Of a DNA stretch of 64,000 nucleotides, positions 26,846-35,767 are shown in pieces. The position numbers and the translations under genes are program-made. Origin of the DNA: Bacteroidota bacterium (GTDB taxonomy: Bacteria; Bacteroidota; Bacteroidia; Chitinophagales; Chitinophagaceae); NCBI GenBank assembly GCA_023387985.1, contig JAEWHC010000008.1, forward strand, positions 1-64,000. The letters run 5' to 3'. The notes beneath the pieces were generated by a model. That model saw only the letters and a program-made list of their open reading frames with translations, was not told the origin of the DNA and searched no databases. The stretch's first letter is position 1; each line of letters opens with the position of its first letter.

Positions 26846-27145
26846 TTATCTTCCGGGATTGTAAAGCAAATCGCCAACTGTTTGGCTGTTGCGTTTAAAC
26901 TGCAGCTGCACATAAGGACATAACGGTTTTATCTTTAAGTTGTTTGCACGCGCATGATCAATCAACGCATTAAACAATTTCTTGCCCAGGCCACGGCCTT
27001 CTGCTTCTTTATTCACCTCGGTATGAATGGCGGTAATCACGTTTCTTTCAATGCTCACCACCAGTTCCCCAAGTTCTTCCTTATTTTCTGAAACGGTAAA
27101 AGCTCCCATTCCTTTTTCGTCAACGTTGAATTTTATTTCTTCCAT
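26846..27145 (-). CDS. small GNAT-like N-acetyltransferase (YjdJ/GCN5-related)
   Basis: The 99-residue product matches the short GCN5-related family that has only the acetyl-CoA half of the fold: EVNKEAEGRGLGKKLFNALIDHARANNLKIKPLCPY contains the R/Q-x2-G-x-G/A-like EGRGLGKKL pyrophosphate loop and the invariant PLCPYV segment. Substrate unknown. It lies 11 bases upstream of the alpha/beta hydrolase and 112 bases downstream of the VOC dioxygenase, all on the minus strand, so the three may be co-expressed. Confidence 0.85.
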   Translation of the reverse strand: MEEIKFNVDEKGMGAFTVSENKEELGELVVSIERNVITAIHTEVNKEAEGRGLGKKLFNALIDHARANNLKIKPLCPYVQLQFKRNSQTVGDLLYNPGR

Positions 27146-27257
27146 GATTTCTTTTTTTTGAATAATTGAATTATCCGTTTACAATTATAAATTGCCTCAG
27201 TTGCTATACCCAAGTCCATATTTTAAACCACGAGCGTGCCTGTAAAATCAATCGTAT

Positions 27258-28196
27258 TTAATGCAAACAGGGCAGCATTTGTTCGATTTTTTCGCGATGC
27301 TTTTCATACTGCTTCGGCAATTTTAATGCCGAACCCAATTCCGCAAGCGGCTCATCGCGGGTGAAACCCGCATTGTCGGTCGCTAACTCAAACAGTACCC
27401 CGCCCGGTTCACGGAAATAAAGAGAAAAGAAATAATCCCGGTCAATTTTGGGGGTAATATCCAATCCTTTTGAAAGAATTTTTTCGCGGTAATTCATCAG
27501 GATATCCTCATTGGCCACCCGGAACGCGATGTGGTGATTGGTTCCGGCCGCATTGTGGCCACGAACTCCGGCGGGGTCAACTACGATGTCCAGTATATTG
27601 GCCGAATCAATGGCTCCGGTTTCAAAACGAAAGCGATTTCCTTCCTGCTTCACCTGGCGGTAGCCAAGCACATCGGTGAGGATCTTTGCGGTAGGTTCCA
27701 GCCGGTTTAGGGTAAGCGTTACGTTATGAAATCCCTTTGTAGCCACATTGGCCTTAACCGCATCTGTCTCCCACGCAATCCGGTGATCTTCCTTCGAGGG
27801 AACGATCAGTTCCAGCTCAAGCCCATCCGGATCCTGTAACGCAAGGTAAGCTTCTCCAAACCGCTCTCTTATTTCATTTGCGCGGCTTATGTTGAAAGCT
27901 TTAAGCCGGTCTTTCCAAAATTCCAGGCTTCCTTCCGGTACTGCATAGCCAATATGCGTGGCCATGCCGGATCCAATCCGACCCTGCCCGATGCCTTCCC
28001 AGGGAAAGAAGGTCAGGATGGTACCGGGAGTTCCGGCTTCATCGCCAAAATAGAAATGGTAAGTGCCGGGATCATCAAAATTCACCGTTTTTTTTACCAG
28101 CCGCAGGCCCATTATGTTGGTATAAAAATCGAAATTGCGCTGTGCATCGTCAGCAATAGCTGTAATGTGATGCAGGCCAAGTATTTTGTTTTCCAT
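27258..28196 (-). CDS. ring-cleaving VOC-family dioxygenase (MhqO/LinE-like)
   Basis: The 312-residue product has two vicinal-oxygen-chelate modules. The first starts LGLHHITAIADDAQRNFDFYTNIMG, with further metal-ligand-type residues in ATHIGYAVP; the second has FHNVTLTL, NHHIAFRV and a late YFREPGGVLFELAT with the metal Glu. This is the layout of MhqO/MhqA-type dioxygenases that act on hydroquinones. The N-terminus at the ATG 28196 is used; nine more codons upstream are open. A GTTAACATAAG motif lies 54 bases upstream. Confidence 0.9.
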   Translation of the reverse strand: MENKILGLHHITAIADDAQRNFDFYTNIMGLRLVKKTVNFDDPGTYHFYFGDEAGTPGTILTFFPWEGIGQGRIGSGMATHIGYAVPEGSLEFWKDRLKAFNISRANEIRERFGEAYLALQDPDGLELELIVPSKEDHRIAWETDAVKANVATKGFHNVTLTLNRLEPTAKILTDVLGYRQVKQEGNRFRFETGAIDSANILDIVVDPAGVRGHNAAGTNHHIAFRVANEDILMNYREKILSKGLDITPKIDRDYFFSLYFREPGGVLFELATDNAGFTRDEPLAELGSALKLPKQYEKHREKIEQMLPCLH

Positions 28197-28249
28197 AATC
28201 CTTTCATTCACTTTCGATTGCAAATTTCTGATCTAGAATTGTGCTTGTC

Positions 28250-28260
28250 GTTAACATAAG
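28250..28260. promoter_or_regulatory. shared motif GTTAACATAAG upstream of the VOC gene
   Basis: This 11-mer, on the plus strand, lies 54 bases before the VOC dioxygenase start. The same 11-mer in the same orientation lies 51 bases before the yceI start. I take it as a candidate operator or promoter element, by inference only. Confidence 0.35.
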
Positions 28261-28366
28261 ATATCTTTTGCATACCGGTAAAGCCGGCGAAGTGTATGGG
28301 CCCAACCAAGCGAAAACCACAGGTCGCCGCAATGGCCGATGAAAAGACAAGTAAAACCTGCTGGAA

Positions 28367-29449
28367 TTAATTTCTGGATTTTACCGCTTCATTACTTGGC
28401 TCATCGCTAAAGGCCAGTTCGTTCGCCCGGGCTTTAATCCTCTCCCGGCGGTACATGGTAAGCAGGATCTGCGGATAAGAAAGCAGCAATGGGCCGAAGA
28501 TCAGGCCCATGACCCCAAAGATTTGAAGGCCCATAATCACGCCAAAAACTGTAACCAGGGGATGAATGTCGGCCAGTTTTTTCAAAATGGTAAACCTGAG
28601 CACATTGTCTATGCCGCCGATCAAAATCAGGCCATAAAGCGCCAGTGAAATGCCGTTGGTTATTTCTCCGATGGCAAACTGGTAAACTGCCACCGGTATC
28701 CATACCAGCATGGTGCCTACTACCGGAACCACTGAAGCAAGGCCGGTAAGCACACCCAGGAAAACGGCATTGTGCACACCGAAGATCAGGTAACCAATGA
28801 TGGCGATCAGGCCCTGGGCAAAGGCGAGGATGGGTACCCCGTAGGCATTCGCCCTGATGAGCGCCACATTGCTCTTTATGAAATATACCTTGTTTTGGAG
28901 GCTGAGCGGCAGCAATTCCAGGATGGATCTTTCCATAGACCTTGCCCCGGTGAGCATGAAATAGAGGAAGAACAACGCGGTAAATATATTGGCCAGTATC
29001 TGGCTGATGGTAGCCAACGTGGAAGGAATACCGGCCGCCATTTTATTGATCATATTCACCAGGTTTTCATCATTTAAAGCTGGCCCGAAACGATGAAACC
29101 ATTCCTGGTTTTCCAGGAATTGCCGGATCTCATTGTATTTATCAATGACCAGTTGACGGTTTTCAATGAGGTTGTTCACTTCCGGTATCAGGAATTCAAC
29201 CACAATCCAAACCGGGATCACCATAATCAGCAAGATCGCCAGTAAAAAACCATAGGCGGTGATGGATTTCCCCCATTTCCGCCCTTCCACAAGGCGCAGG
29301 TAAGCATTACGGCAAAGTACGTACAGGGTTATTGCGGCAAGAAAACCGGTAAGGAAATATTTTAATTCAAAGGCAATAAATAGCACAATGATGACTACCA
29401 ATGCCATCAATGTCCTTTGGACAGAAACGCGGCCGATAAGTTTTTGCAT
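28367..29449 (-). CDS. AI-2E family (PerM) membrane transporter
   Basis: The 360-residue protein has about eight membrane segments with the family's bipartite layout: two N-terminal segments (FELKYFLTGFLAAITLYVLC), a soluble helical loop (about residues 85-150), then the conserved C-terminal core with VIPVVGT-like ASVVPVVGTMLVWIPVA and LRFTILKKLADIHPLVTVFGVIMGLQIFGVMGLIFGPLL. Members are linked to autoinducer-2 export or ion transport, with the substrate rarely known. It lies between the VOC dioxygenase and the FMN reductase on the same strand, with gaps of 170 and 110 bases. Confidence 0.9.
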   Translation of the reverse strand: MQKLIGRVSVQRTLMALVVIIVLFIAFELKYFLTGFLAAITLYVLCRNAYLRLVEGRKWGKSITAYGFLLAILLIMVIPVWIVVEFLIPEVNNLIENRQLVIDKYNEIRQFLENQEWFHRFGPALNDENLVNMINKMAAGIPSTLATISQILANIFTALFFLYFMLTGARSMERSILELLPLSLQNKVYFIKSNVALIRANAYGVPILAFAQGLIAIIGYLIFGVHNAVFLGVLTGLASVVPVVGTMLVWIPVAVYQFAIGEITNGISLALYGLILIGGIDNVLRFTILKKLADIHPLVTVFGVIMGLQIFGVMGLIFGPLLLSYPQILLTMYRRERIKARANELAFSDEPSNEAVKSRN

Positions 29450-29559
29450 ACAGAATAATTATTCAATTTTATCCTGCACCAGGATGGAATAAGTCAGAAA
29501 ATTCAATCAAAAGTATTTCATTAAGATGAACAGCAGACAATATTCCTCATCAATCCGGC

Positions 29560-30111
29560 TTAGCCGCTAAACCTTTGCACCCAGGCTTCAAAAGCATTCA
29601 TAAAATTCTGTAAGAATTTTCGGGTATCTTCCACAAGCTCACCTTGCTCATCCATCAATTTTGCAACATTAGCGATATAGGCTTCGGGTTGCTGCATCAT
29701 AAATACATTGAGGAAAACCATGGCCTGCCGGAGATGATGGTTAGCGCCAAAGGCGCCGAGGCCACTGGGCGTAACACTTACCACCGCGCCAGGCTTGCCT
29801 TCCCAACTGCTGCTGCCGTATGGTCGTGACCCAACATCAATGGCGTTCTTGAGTACACCCGGAACGGAACGGTTGTATTCCGGAGTAACAAAAAGCAGTC
29901 CGTCCGATTCTTTAATTTTCTTCCTGAAATCTGTAAATTCTGGCGGCGGATTTTCATCGAGATCCTGGTTATAATGTGGCAATTGCCCGATTTCAATAAT
30001 TTGAAGTTCTAAAGATTCAGGCGCCAGGTTAATGAGGTGCTGTGCGATCTTGCGGTTAAATGATTCCTTCCTCAGGCTACCAACCAGTACGGCGATTTTC
30101 TTTCCGGCCAT
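29560..30111 (-). CDS. NAD(P)H-dependent FMN reductase
   Basis: A flavodoxin-fold reductase of 183 residues with the FMN phosphate loop GSLRKESFNR (residues 11-20) and the PEYNRSVPGVLKNAID segment that defines the family. Relatives reduce FMN, quinones, azo dyes or chromate. Together with the ring-cleaving dioxygenase and hydrolase nearby, a role in quinone or electrophile stress is plausible. The gene is separated by about 110 bases from the AI-2E family gene downstream. Confidence 0.92.
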   Translation of the reverse strand: MAGKKIAVLVGSLRKESFNRKIAQHLINLAPESLELQIIEIGQLPHYNQDLDENPPPEFTDFRKKIKESDGLLFVTPEYNRSVPGVLKNAIDVGSRPYGSSSWEGKPGAVVSVTPSGLGAFGANHHLRQAMVFLNVFMMQQPEAYIANVAKLMDEQGELVEDTRKFLQNFMNAFEAWVQRFSG

Positions 30112-30437
30112 TGATTATATTTTTTTGTTTACGATGGAATGTATGACAAATCCGGTAGATTGCGAAAACCGGTTCGGTGATCATTAAAAAAATCAAGCCA
30201 TTTGCAGCAATTGAATTGAGTGGGTTTTGGGTTTGCGAGCGTTCCGGCTAAGATTAATGGGTTGTGCCGGTGATCCTCACACTTCTAGGCAGGATGCCGG
30301 TTGTAAGGAAAAATCAACTGCGCGACAAGAGCGGAATACCGGTAGAAAAGTTATTTGGGATAATATAGCCCGTGAGGGGCGCGATTTTGGCACCCGGCGA
30401 AGCTTGCATTATCCTTTCACACACAAATACCTTTCCG
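30112..30437. other. gene-free stretch
   Basis: About 325 bases between the FMN reductase start and the TerC stop. A 73-codon frame is open, but its composition (Arg/Gly-rich, no known motif) does not look coding. I see no repeat or hairpin of note. Confidence 0.45.
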
Positions 30438-31226
30438 TTATTCGTTAATCAACCGTTTCAACTGTACCGGATCATCTTTTTCTTCAGTTTTCGACTTGCC
30501 TGAATGGCGCAAAATGAGGTATTGCACAAAAATGGAAAAGCCCATGGCAAAATAAATATTGCTTTTGGCTATCGGCCGTTCCACTCCTTCCGCTATCAGG
30601 GAAACACCGATGAGCAGCAGAAAAGCAAGCGCCAGTATCTTTACACTCGGATGCCGATTCACAAAATTGCCCACCGGATTCGCCGCAACCACCATAAAAA
30701 CCATAGAGACCACCACGGCAGCAATCATTACCTCCACATGTTCGGCCATGCCCACAGCCGTGATTACCGAATCCAGCCCGAATACAATATCCAGTATTCC
30801 GATTTGAATAATGGTAGCGGTAAACGACAATGCCCTTGCCTTCTGTTGGTCTTTGTGGCCTTCAAGGGTACCGTGTATTTCATGAACACTTTTGTAAAGC
30901 AGGAAAAAACCGCCCACGATCAGGATGATATCGCGGCCGGATATATCCAGCTTTTCATGCCATTCACCATCCATTATTCCAAACCATTCCGCCACATTAA
31001 AAAGTGTTTGCGTAAGCGTCATCACCCAGGTGATGGACAAGAGCAGTAGAATACGCGTAACCAACGCAAATCCAATACCAATCAACCGGCCTCTCTTTTG
31101 CTGATGTTCCGGAAGTTTACTGGTAAGTATGGAAATGAAAACAATATTATCGATGCCCAGGACGATTTCCATCACCAACAAGGTCAGAAACGCTGCCCAT
31201 ACTTCGGGGCTCGAAAGTAATTCCAT
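30438..31226 (-). CDS. TerC-family integral membrane protein
   Basis: The 262-residue protein has about seven membrane segments and the family's paired acidic motifs: VMEIVLGIDNIVFISIL near residue 18-34 and GILDIVFGLDSVITAVG near 142-158, both with the conserved Asp in the membrane. TerC-type proteins are linked to tellurite resistance and, more generally, to manganese/calcium export during exoenzyme metallation. No tellurite genes surround it, so the latter is more likely. A TATTTTCG box lies upstream on the minus strand. Confidence 0.9.
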   Translation of the reverse strand: MELLSSPEVWAAFLTLLVMEIVLGIDNIVFISILTSKLPEHQQKRGRLIGIGFALVTRILLLLSITWVMTLTQTLFNVAEWFGIMDGEWHEKLDISGRDIILIVGGFFLLYKSVHEIHGTLEGHKDQQKARALSFTATIIQIGILDIVFGLDSVITAVGMAEHVEVMIAAVVVSMVFMVVAANPVGNFVNRHPSVKILALAFLLLIGVSLIAEGVERPIAKSNIYFAMGFSIFVQYLILRHSGKSKTEEKDDPVQLKRLINE

Positions 31227-31362
31227 AAAAAAAAGTTATGCAAGGAAAACCTGCCTGTTTTAATAAAAGGGCTACGAAAATAAATACAGGAAGAAAAGCA
31301 TGAAGCAGAATGTTGATTTTTTTTCAAAAAATTTTCAACCCGATACCCGGCAGCATACCCAT

Positions 31363-31899
31363 TTACTTATTTTCCGTTTTACGCATTTGCAATTCCCCGC
31401 TGATCACCACTTCATCCCCCAGCATTATAAACCCGGAAGGCAGAACGGTATTCCAGTCCAAATCCCAATCGGTGCGTGTCAATGTGCCATAAATACTGAA
31501 TCCGGCCACCTCATGCCCTTCGCCGTCTTCAGCATTACCCAAATATTCAACCATCAGGTTTACTGGTTTCACAATATCTTTCAGCTTCATATTGCCCTGC
31601 AGCCGGTAATTATTGCGGTCCAACTCTTTCAGTTTGCCCTCAATATGTACCAGGGGAAACTGGTCTACGTCAAAAAAATCAGGACTTTTGAGGTGGTTGT
31701 CGCGTATCCTGTTGTTGGTGAATAATGAAGAACTTTCGATCACACAACGCACTGTTGCATTTTTAAAAAGTTGCGAAGGGCATTGCATGCTCACCTCAAA
31801 ATTCTGGAACATGCCCTGGATATTGGTAATATGCAAATGCCTTACTTTGAAATGAATAGCACTATGGTGAGGATCAGCTATGTATGTAGTTGCGGCCAT
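31363..31899 (-). CDS. YceI family protein
   Basis: The 178-residue product has the lipocalin-like YceI fold that binds isoprenoid or other lipids; hallmark blocks are YIADPHHSAIHFKVRHL at the start, HLKSPDFFDVDQFP in the middle and LTRTDWDLDWN near the end. Unlike E. coli YceI it has no signal peptide, so it probably stays in the cytoplasm. The gene for a Crp/Fnr regulator is directly upstream on the same strand (82-base gap), a pairing often seen in this phylum and a hint of direct control. Confidence 0.92.
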   Translation of the reverse strand: MAATTYIADPHHSAIHFKVRHLHITNIQGMFQNFEVSMQCPSQLFKNATVRCVIESSSLFTNNRIRDNHLKSPDFFDVDQFPLVHIEGKLKELDRNNYRLQGNMKLKDIVKPVNLMVEYLGNAEDGEGHEVAGFSIYGTLTRTDWDLDWNTVLPSGFIMLGDEVVISGELQMRKTENK

Positions 31900-31949
31900 T
31901 ATAAAACGAGTTTGGTGTTGCGAAGTTGATGATTTGGCCTTTATATGCT

Positions 31950-31960
31950 GTTAACATAAG
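31950..31960. promoter_or_regulatory. shared motif GTTAACATAAG upstream of yceI
   Basis: Same 11-mer, orientation and distance (51 bases) as the one before the VOC dioxygenase. It lies in the gap between the regulator gene and yceI, which suggests separate control of yceI. Confidence 0.35.
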
Positions 31961-31981
31961 TGAATAATCATGATAAAAGCA

Positions 31982-32578
31982 TCATTTCTTGCGGGCGGAA
32001 GCCGCAATCTTTTGGCGTATACGGCTCAGTGATTGGGGTTTTATTCCAAGATAAGAAGCAATGAGGTATTGGGGTATGCGCTGAACAAAATGCGGATACA
32101 ACCGGGAGAATTCAAGATAACGCTGATCCGCTTCCTCGCTGTTGGTTTTTGCCAGGCGATATTGCTGCGCAACAAAAGCGTTTTGCAATAAAATCCGGAA
32201 ATATCGATCGGCAAAACTGAATTCATTCATGGCCTGCTCGTATTTTTCGCGACTCAATACAAGCATTTCTGTAGGCTCAAGGGTTTCAACCGATAAAAAG
32301 GAAGGATTGCCGGAGAAGAAACTATACATGGCCGTAATCCAATATCCCTCAAGGGCAAACTGCATTACATAATCTTCACCTTTTTCATTGGTATAATATG
32401 CATAAGCACTGCCTTTTACGATAAAATTCAGGTAGCCCACACGCTTTCCCGCCATTGCCAGCAAATGCTTTTTATCCACTTCCTTATGGAAAAACAAACC
32501 AACGAAACGGTCGAGTTCTTCCTCCGGGATTTTCATATTCAGTGTATTCCTGATATGATCTTTAAGCTGATTGTCCAT
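31982..32578 (-). CDS. Crp/Fnr-family transcriptional regulator
   Basis: The 198-residue product has an N-terminal cyclic-nucleotide-binding-type barrel (about residues 20-120, with VGYLNFIVKGSAYAYYTNEKG and LVLSREKYEQAM) and a C-terminal winged helix (about 150-195) with the recognition segment IASYLGIKPQSLSRIRQKI. The Cys residues of Fnr are missing, so no iron-sulfur oxygen sensor. The ligand is unknown. The ATG at 32578 gives the normal start; sixteen extra upstream codons are open. Probably controls yceI and perhaps the 12-TM gene upstream. Confidence 0.9.
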   Translation of the reverse strand: MDNQLKDHIRNTLNMKIPEEELDRFVGLFFHKEVDKKHLLAMAGKRVGYLNFIVKGSAYAYYTNEKGEDYVMQFALEGYWITAMYSFFSGNPSFLSVETLEPTEMLVLSREKYEQAMNEFSFADRYFRILLQNAFVAQQYRLAKTNSEEADQRYLEFSRLYPHFVQRIPQYLIASYLGIKPQSLSRIRQKIAASARKK

Positions 32579-32670
32579 ATTTTGACAGTGAATACAAATA
32601 TAGCGTGTAGAATGCTGTAACGGCATTGCAGGCCTTTCGCTTAAAGTTTTTCCTGATTTGACAAAAGAAA

Positions 32671-33921
32671 TTAGCCTCCCGGAACCGACCGCACTTCATT
32701 TATCTCAGTTGCATGTCCACGCATCCCTGTGATCAGCGTAGCTACGCCGGCCCATATAATAAACGCGGCGGCAAGCAGCAGGCTGGCAGCAAATGGAATA
32801 GGGATATATAAAAATCCGGCAATACCCTGTACCAGCAAAATAAATTCATTGAAGAAGACACCTATGGCAATGATAACCAAACCCATAGATGCCAGCGTCC
32901 TGCGGTAAATTCCACGAACCAGGGTTTGAAAATAGGCAAGCAAAAACAAGGTGAATCCCGCAAGCAGCACCAGGTGAAGGTAGGCAATTACAATATTGCG
33001 GAATCCAAAGGCCAGGCGGCTCAATTCCGGGTGGACTGAGACCATCTGGAGAAAGAATTTGATGCAGAAGGCGAAGGTGGAAAGGATAAACAACCAGTAA
33101 ACCGTTTTGGGCAGTCGGGCCCTGGGGAACCATTTCCCACTTAAACCTTTTTTGAGAATCAATATCCATCCGATGGTTTGTACCGCAGCGGCCACCAGCG
33201 TAAGAAGGTAAAGCCACAGCGGAAGTTTTGCCCAAAGCGTAGAGAGGAAATAAGCCGGAATAGCAGAATAAAACATGAGCCGGAAAATGGTTTTCATTTC
33301 CGGGTTTATGTTGAGGTGATGTTTAAGGTAAAACAACAACATACCCATTCCTGCAAAAAAGAACCACCCGTTATATTGGAAATGCAGGTAATAATATAAA
33401 CTTGCCAGGCGCGCTTCGGTATTGGCAATCTGGTTGACCATCACCCAGGCAAGGCCAATGGTACCGGCTGCTGAGATCACGTTGAAAAAATGCGCACCAG
33501 CAAACCAACGATGAAAACCCTGGCTGCGGAAAGCTTTTGAATCATACCAGTAAAAACCTGCAAACAGGAAGCTGACGAGCAGGATTCCTGTAGAAAATGT
33601 AATGGAAATGGCAGTATATCCCCCAACAGAAAAGGTAACCAGCATACCAAAAGACGAAACCAGGTTCAACCAAAGAAGCAGGTTATATTTTTTCATGCGC
33701 GGAGCAGGCAAAATATCTTTGAAGAACCAGACCATGGCCGCGTAAATGCTTTGAGAGACCCACCCGGAAAATGCAAAATGTGAATGCGCATGTTGCAAAT
33801 GCTTTTGATCGAAAAAGGGAAGGCTGTATGCGATCTTATAGCGCATAAGCAGGCCAAGGGTTGCAACCAGCAAAAGGTTGATCACTGAAATCTTTATCCA
33901 AAAGGAAATGCTTCTACTCAT
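32671..33921 (-). CDS. 12-TM membrane protein, possibly heme-copper-oxidase-subunit-I-like
   Basis: I do not recognise a named family with certainty. The 416-residue protein has about twelve membrane helices. Several helices carry His in patterns reminiscent of heme-copper oxidase subunit I or NnrS: HLQHAHSHFAFSGW (about residues 41-54), LHFQYNGWFFFAG (about 179-191) and AYLHLVLLAG (about 313-322). The number of helices and the His placement suggest a heme-binding integral membrane protein, but the usual copper-site His pair is not evident. It lies 92 bases upstream of the Crp/Fnr gene on the same strand. Confidence 0.5.
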   Translation of the reverse strand: MSRSISFWIKISVINLLLVATLGLLMRYKIAYSLPFFDQKHLQHAHSHFAFSGWVSQSIYAAMVWFFKDILPAPRMKKYNLLLWLNLVSSFGMLVTFSVGGYTAISITFSTGILLVSFLFAGFYWYDSKAFRSQGFHRWFAGAHFFNVISAAGTIGLAWVMVNQIANTEARLASLYYYLHFQYNGWFFFAGMGMLLFYLKHHLNINPEMKTIFRLMFYSAIPAYFLSTLWAKLPLWLYLLTLVAAAVQTIGWILILKKGLSGKWFPRARLPKTVYWLFILSTFAFCIKFFLQMVSVHPELSRLAFGFRNIVIAYLHLVLLAGFTLFLLAYFQTLVRGIYRRTLASMGLVIIAIGVFFNEFILLVQGIAGFLYIPIPFAASLLLAAAFIIWAGVATLITGMRGHATEINEVRSVPGG

Positions 33922-34070
33922 GTCATGAAAATCCGGTTTATTATCTATTTCCTGTTAAAGGGAGCAAATTTATCACAGCCGGGGATTGCTTTTTACGATT
34001 CTGGTCATAAAATATATTGCAAAGCCTGCAGCTTTCTTCAAATATAGAAGAATCCACAAAGTATATGCAC

Positions 34071-34103
34071 AAAAAAGCCCCGATGCTGAGAATGGGGCAT
34101 TTT
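34071..34103 (-). terminator. terminator of the FISUMP lipoprotein gene
   Basis: GCCCC and GGGGC pair around a 12-base loop. On the minus strand the hairpin is followed by UUUUUU (34071-34076). It lies 25-60 bases after the stop codon. Confidence 0.8.
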
Positions 34104-34128
34104 CTGCAGATCAATGTGCCTGCAATAT

Positions 34129-34815
34129 TCAATCTTTAATGCAGCGTACGCGCAGGTATTGCTGGGTGTCGCTGGCCAAAAGGCTGGCCCCGCTGCCATC
34201 GCGTTTCATAAAGAGTGCAACATTTAAAAGAGCAGCCCTGGAAGATGTCCAGTATTCTTTTCCAATGATCAATCCGTCCATGAAAGAGCAGGTTTCGACC
34301 ATATCAGTTACCCGGCGTGCGGCCCCGAATGATTGTGGATTAATCGACCATTGGTCTAGCCCGGAAGCAATGACCATCTGATTTCTCTCATGTGCCAGGA
34401 ATTCAAACAGTTTTATGAAATCCTCTTTTGTGGGTACGTGGTAGCCTTCAGGGGCAAGCCTTTCATCTCCGGCAGCAAGGCTGTGGTAACGGATCCCTGC
34501 AAAAGAAATTTCATCCTGTATGGAAGGGGCTGGATAAAATCCATGAATCATCGTAAGGGATCCATTCGGCTCATTAGACGGGACTGCGATGGGGGAACCA
34601 TCATTGTACCTGGTCGTATGGAGGTCTTCGGCCATCCAGACCTGGTTTCCCACCTTGACGGTGGTATAAACATTACCGTCAATGTCGGTAACTGTGCCCA
34701 TTAATTCCGGAAGATTGGTTTGAGGGAGCGTAGCACCCGGATCATCCTTGCTACATGCGGCAAAGGCGCATACTGCGAAAAAGCAGATGGCGATGTAAAC
34801 AATTGTGTGTTTCAT
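34129..34815 (-). CDS. FISUMP-domain lipoprotein
   Basis: The 228-residue product has a lipobox (FAACS, Cys at about 20) and a FISUMP domain (Fibrobacter succinogenes major paralogous domain): GNVYTTVKVGNQVWMAEDLHTTRYNDG, then GYHVPTKEDFIKLFEFL, EYWTSSR and YLRVRCIKD, all typical of that surface fold. Such proteins are exported and of unknown function. It is monocistronic with its own terminator. The gene occurs as part of no recognisable secretion cluster. Confidence 0.88.
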   Translation of the reverse strand: MKHTIVYIAICFFAVCAFAACSKDDPGATLPQTNLPELMGTVTDIDGNVYTTVKVGNQVWMAEDLHTTRYNDGSPIAVPSNEPNGSLTMIHGFYPAPSIQDEISFAGIRYHSLAAGDERLAPEGYHVPTKEDFIKLFEFLAHERNQMVIASGLDQWSINPQSFGAARRVTDMVETCSFMDGLIIGKEYWTSSRAALLNVALFMKRDGSGASLLASDTQQYLRVRCIKD

Positions 34816-35285
34816 TTTTTTTTGTTTTATGTGTTGAAGAATTTAAAACAAAACAAAATGGGCTATGCCCGCAATGCAATCGTATAATCACGTGCGGAAG
34901 CAAGTAGAATTACTTTTTATATCTGTTTGAAACATAATATCTGGTATTCCGAAAAAAGGAATAATTGTTGTTTTTTATTTTCTTGATAATTGCTTATGGC
35001 AATGCAGGAAATCAACGATTTAATTTACCCGCGTCCGCAATGGAACTGCAAGGTTTCTTTTCAATGGACAATATAAGCTTTAAGGCACAGCGGTTTAGCC
35101 CGGTAATCCGGGCCCATCAAGTTTCGTTGAAGGGTCAAATAATCCGAAAATCGTAAACAGAATTACGAAGCACCTATTGAATTTCTGAACCCCCCCGTAT
35201 AGATTTGGAAAACGTAAACATCAAAGCCGCGACTCATCCCAATAAAGAGGAGTTCTGCTATTTATAACGAATATGAATTTAAACA
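34816..35285. other. gene-free AT-rich stretch
   Basis: About 470 bases between divergent genes. It contains a short hairpin (TATTCC-loop-GGAATA, about 34944-34962) and no supported gene; a 63-codon frame at 34965 has no recognisable feature. Confidence 0.45.
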
Positions 35286-35720
35286 ATGACAAAATCCAAA
35301 GAACAAATCATTATAGGCCAATTGCAACTCAATTTTCTTCTTGACGGAGAGGATTCGAATAACACAGTTGTGCTGTTTGAGTTTATTATTCCTGCAGGAG
35401 CGAAAGTGCCGGTTCCCCATTATCACAAAGATGTGGATGAGGTCATTTTTGGCCTTGAAGGCACTACCACTACGACAGTCAATGGATCCAAAGTGGAAAT
35501 AAATGCCGGTGACAGGCTGTTTATTCCCCGCGGGGCAGTACACCACCACGATAACCGGACGGAGCAAGTGGCCAGGTCGCTGATCTTTATGACCCCGGCA
35601 TCCATAGGCCCGGCTTATTTTCGGGAAATGCGTGAATTGATAAAACCAGGCATTCCTCCCGATCCGAAAAAAGCCGGTGAAATTATGGTACGCTATGGCC
35701 TGATCCCGGTGGTTTCCTGA
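35286..35720 (+). CDS. cupin-domain protein
   Basis: The 144-residue product is a single-domain cupin. The first cupin motif is PHYHKDVDEVIFGLEG (about residues 39-54, His/His/Glu ligands) and the second GDRLFIPRGAVHHHDN (about 76-91). A C-terminal helical tail AYFREMRELIKPG follows. No enzyme activity can be assigned; many such proteins bind small ligands or act as isomerases or dioxygenases. A 46-codon acidic gene follows on the same strand. Confidence 0.85.
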   Translation: MTKSKEQIIIGQLQLNFLLDGEDSNNTVVLFEFIIPAGAKVPVPHYHKDVDEVIFGLEGTTTTTVNGSKVEINAGDRLFIPRGAVHHHDNRTEQVARSLIFMTPASIGPAYFREMRELIKPGIPPDPKKAGEIMVRYGLIPVVS

Positions 35721-35767
35721 CAGAAGCTCATGCCCGGATCCAAACTTTAGGTGATTAAGGTCCGGAA

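Noticed and set aside
30227..30448. 73-codon frame in the gap before terC
   Set aside because: Arg/Gly-rich, no domain and no promoter; overlaps the end of terC on the other strand.
34965..35156. 63-codon frame in the gap before the cupin gene
   Set aside because: Has a hydrophobic start but no conserved feature or start signal, and a short hairpin lies across its start.
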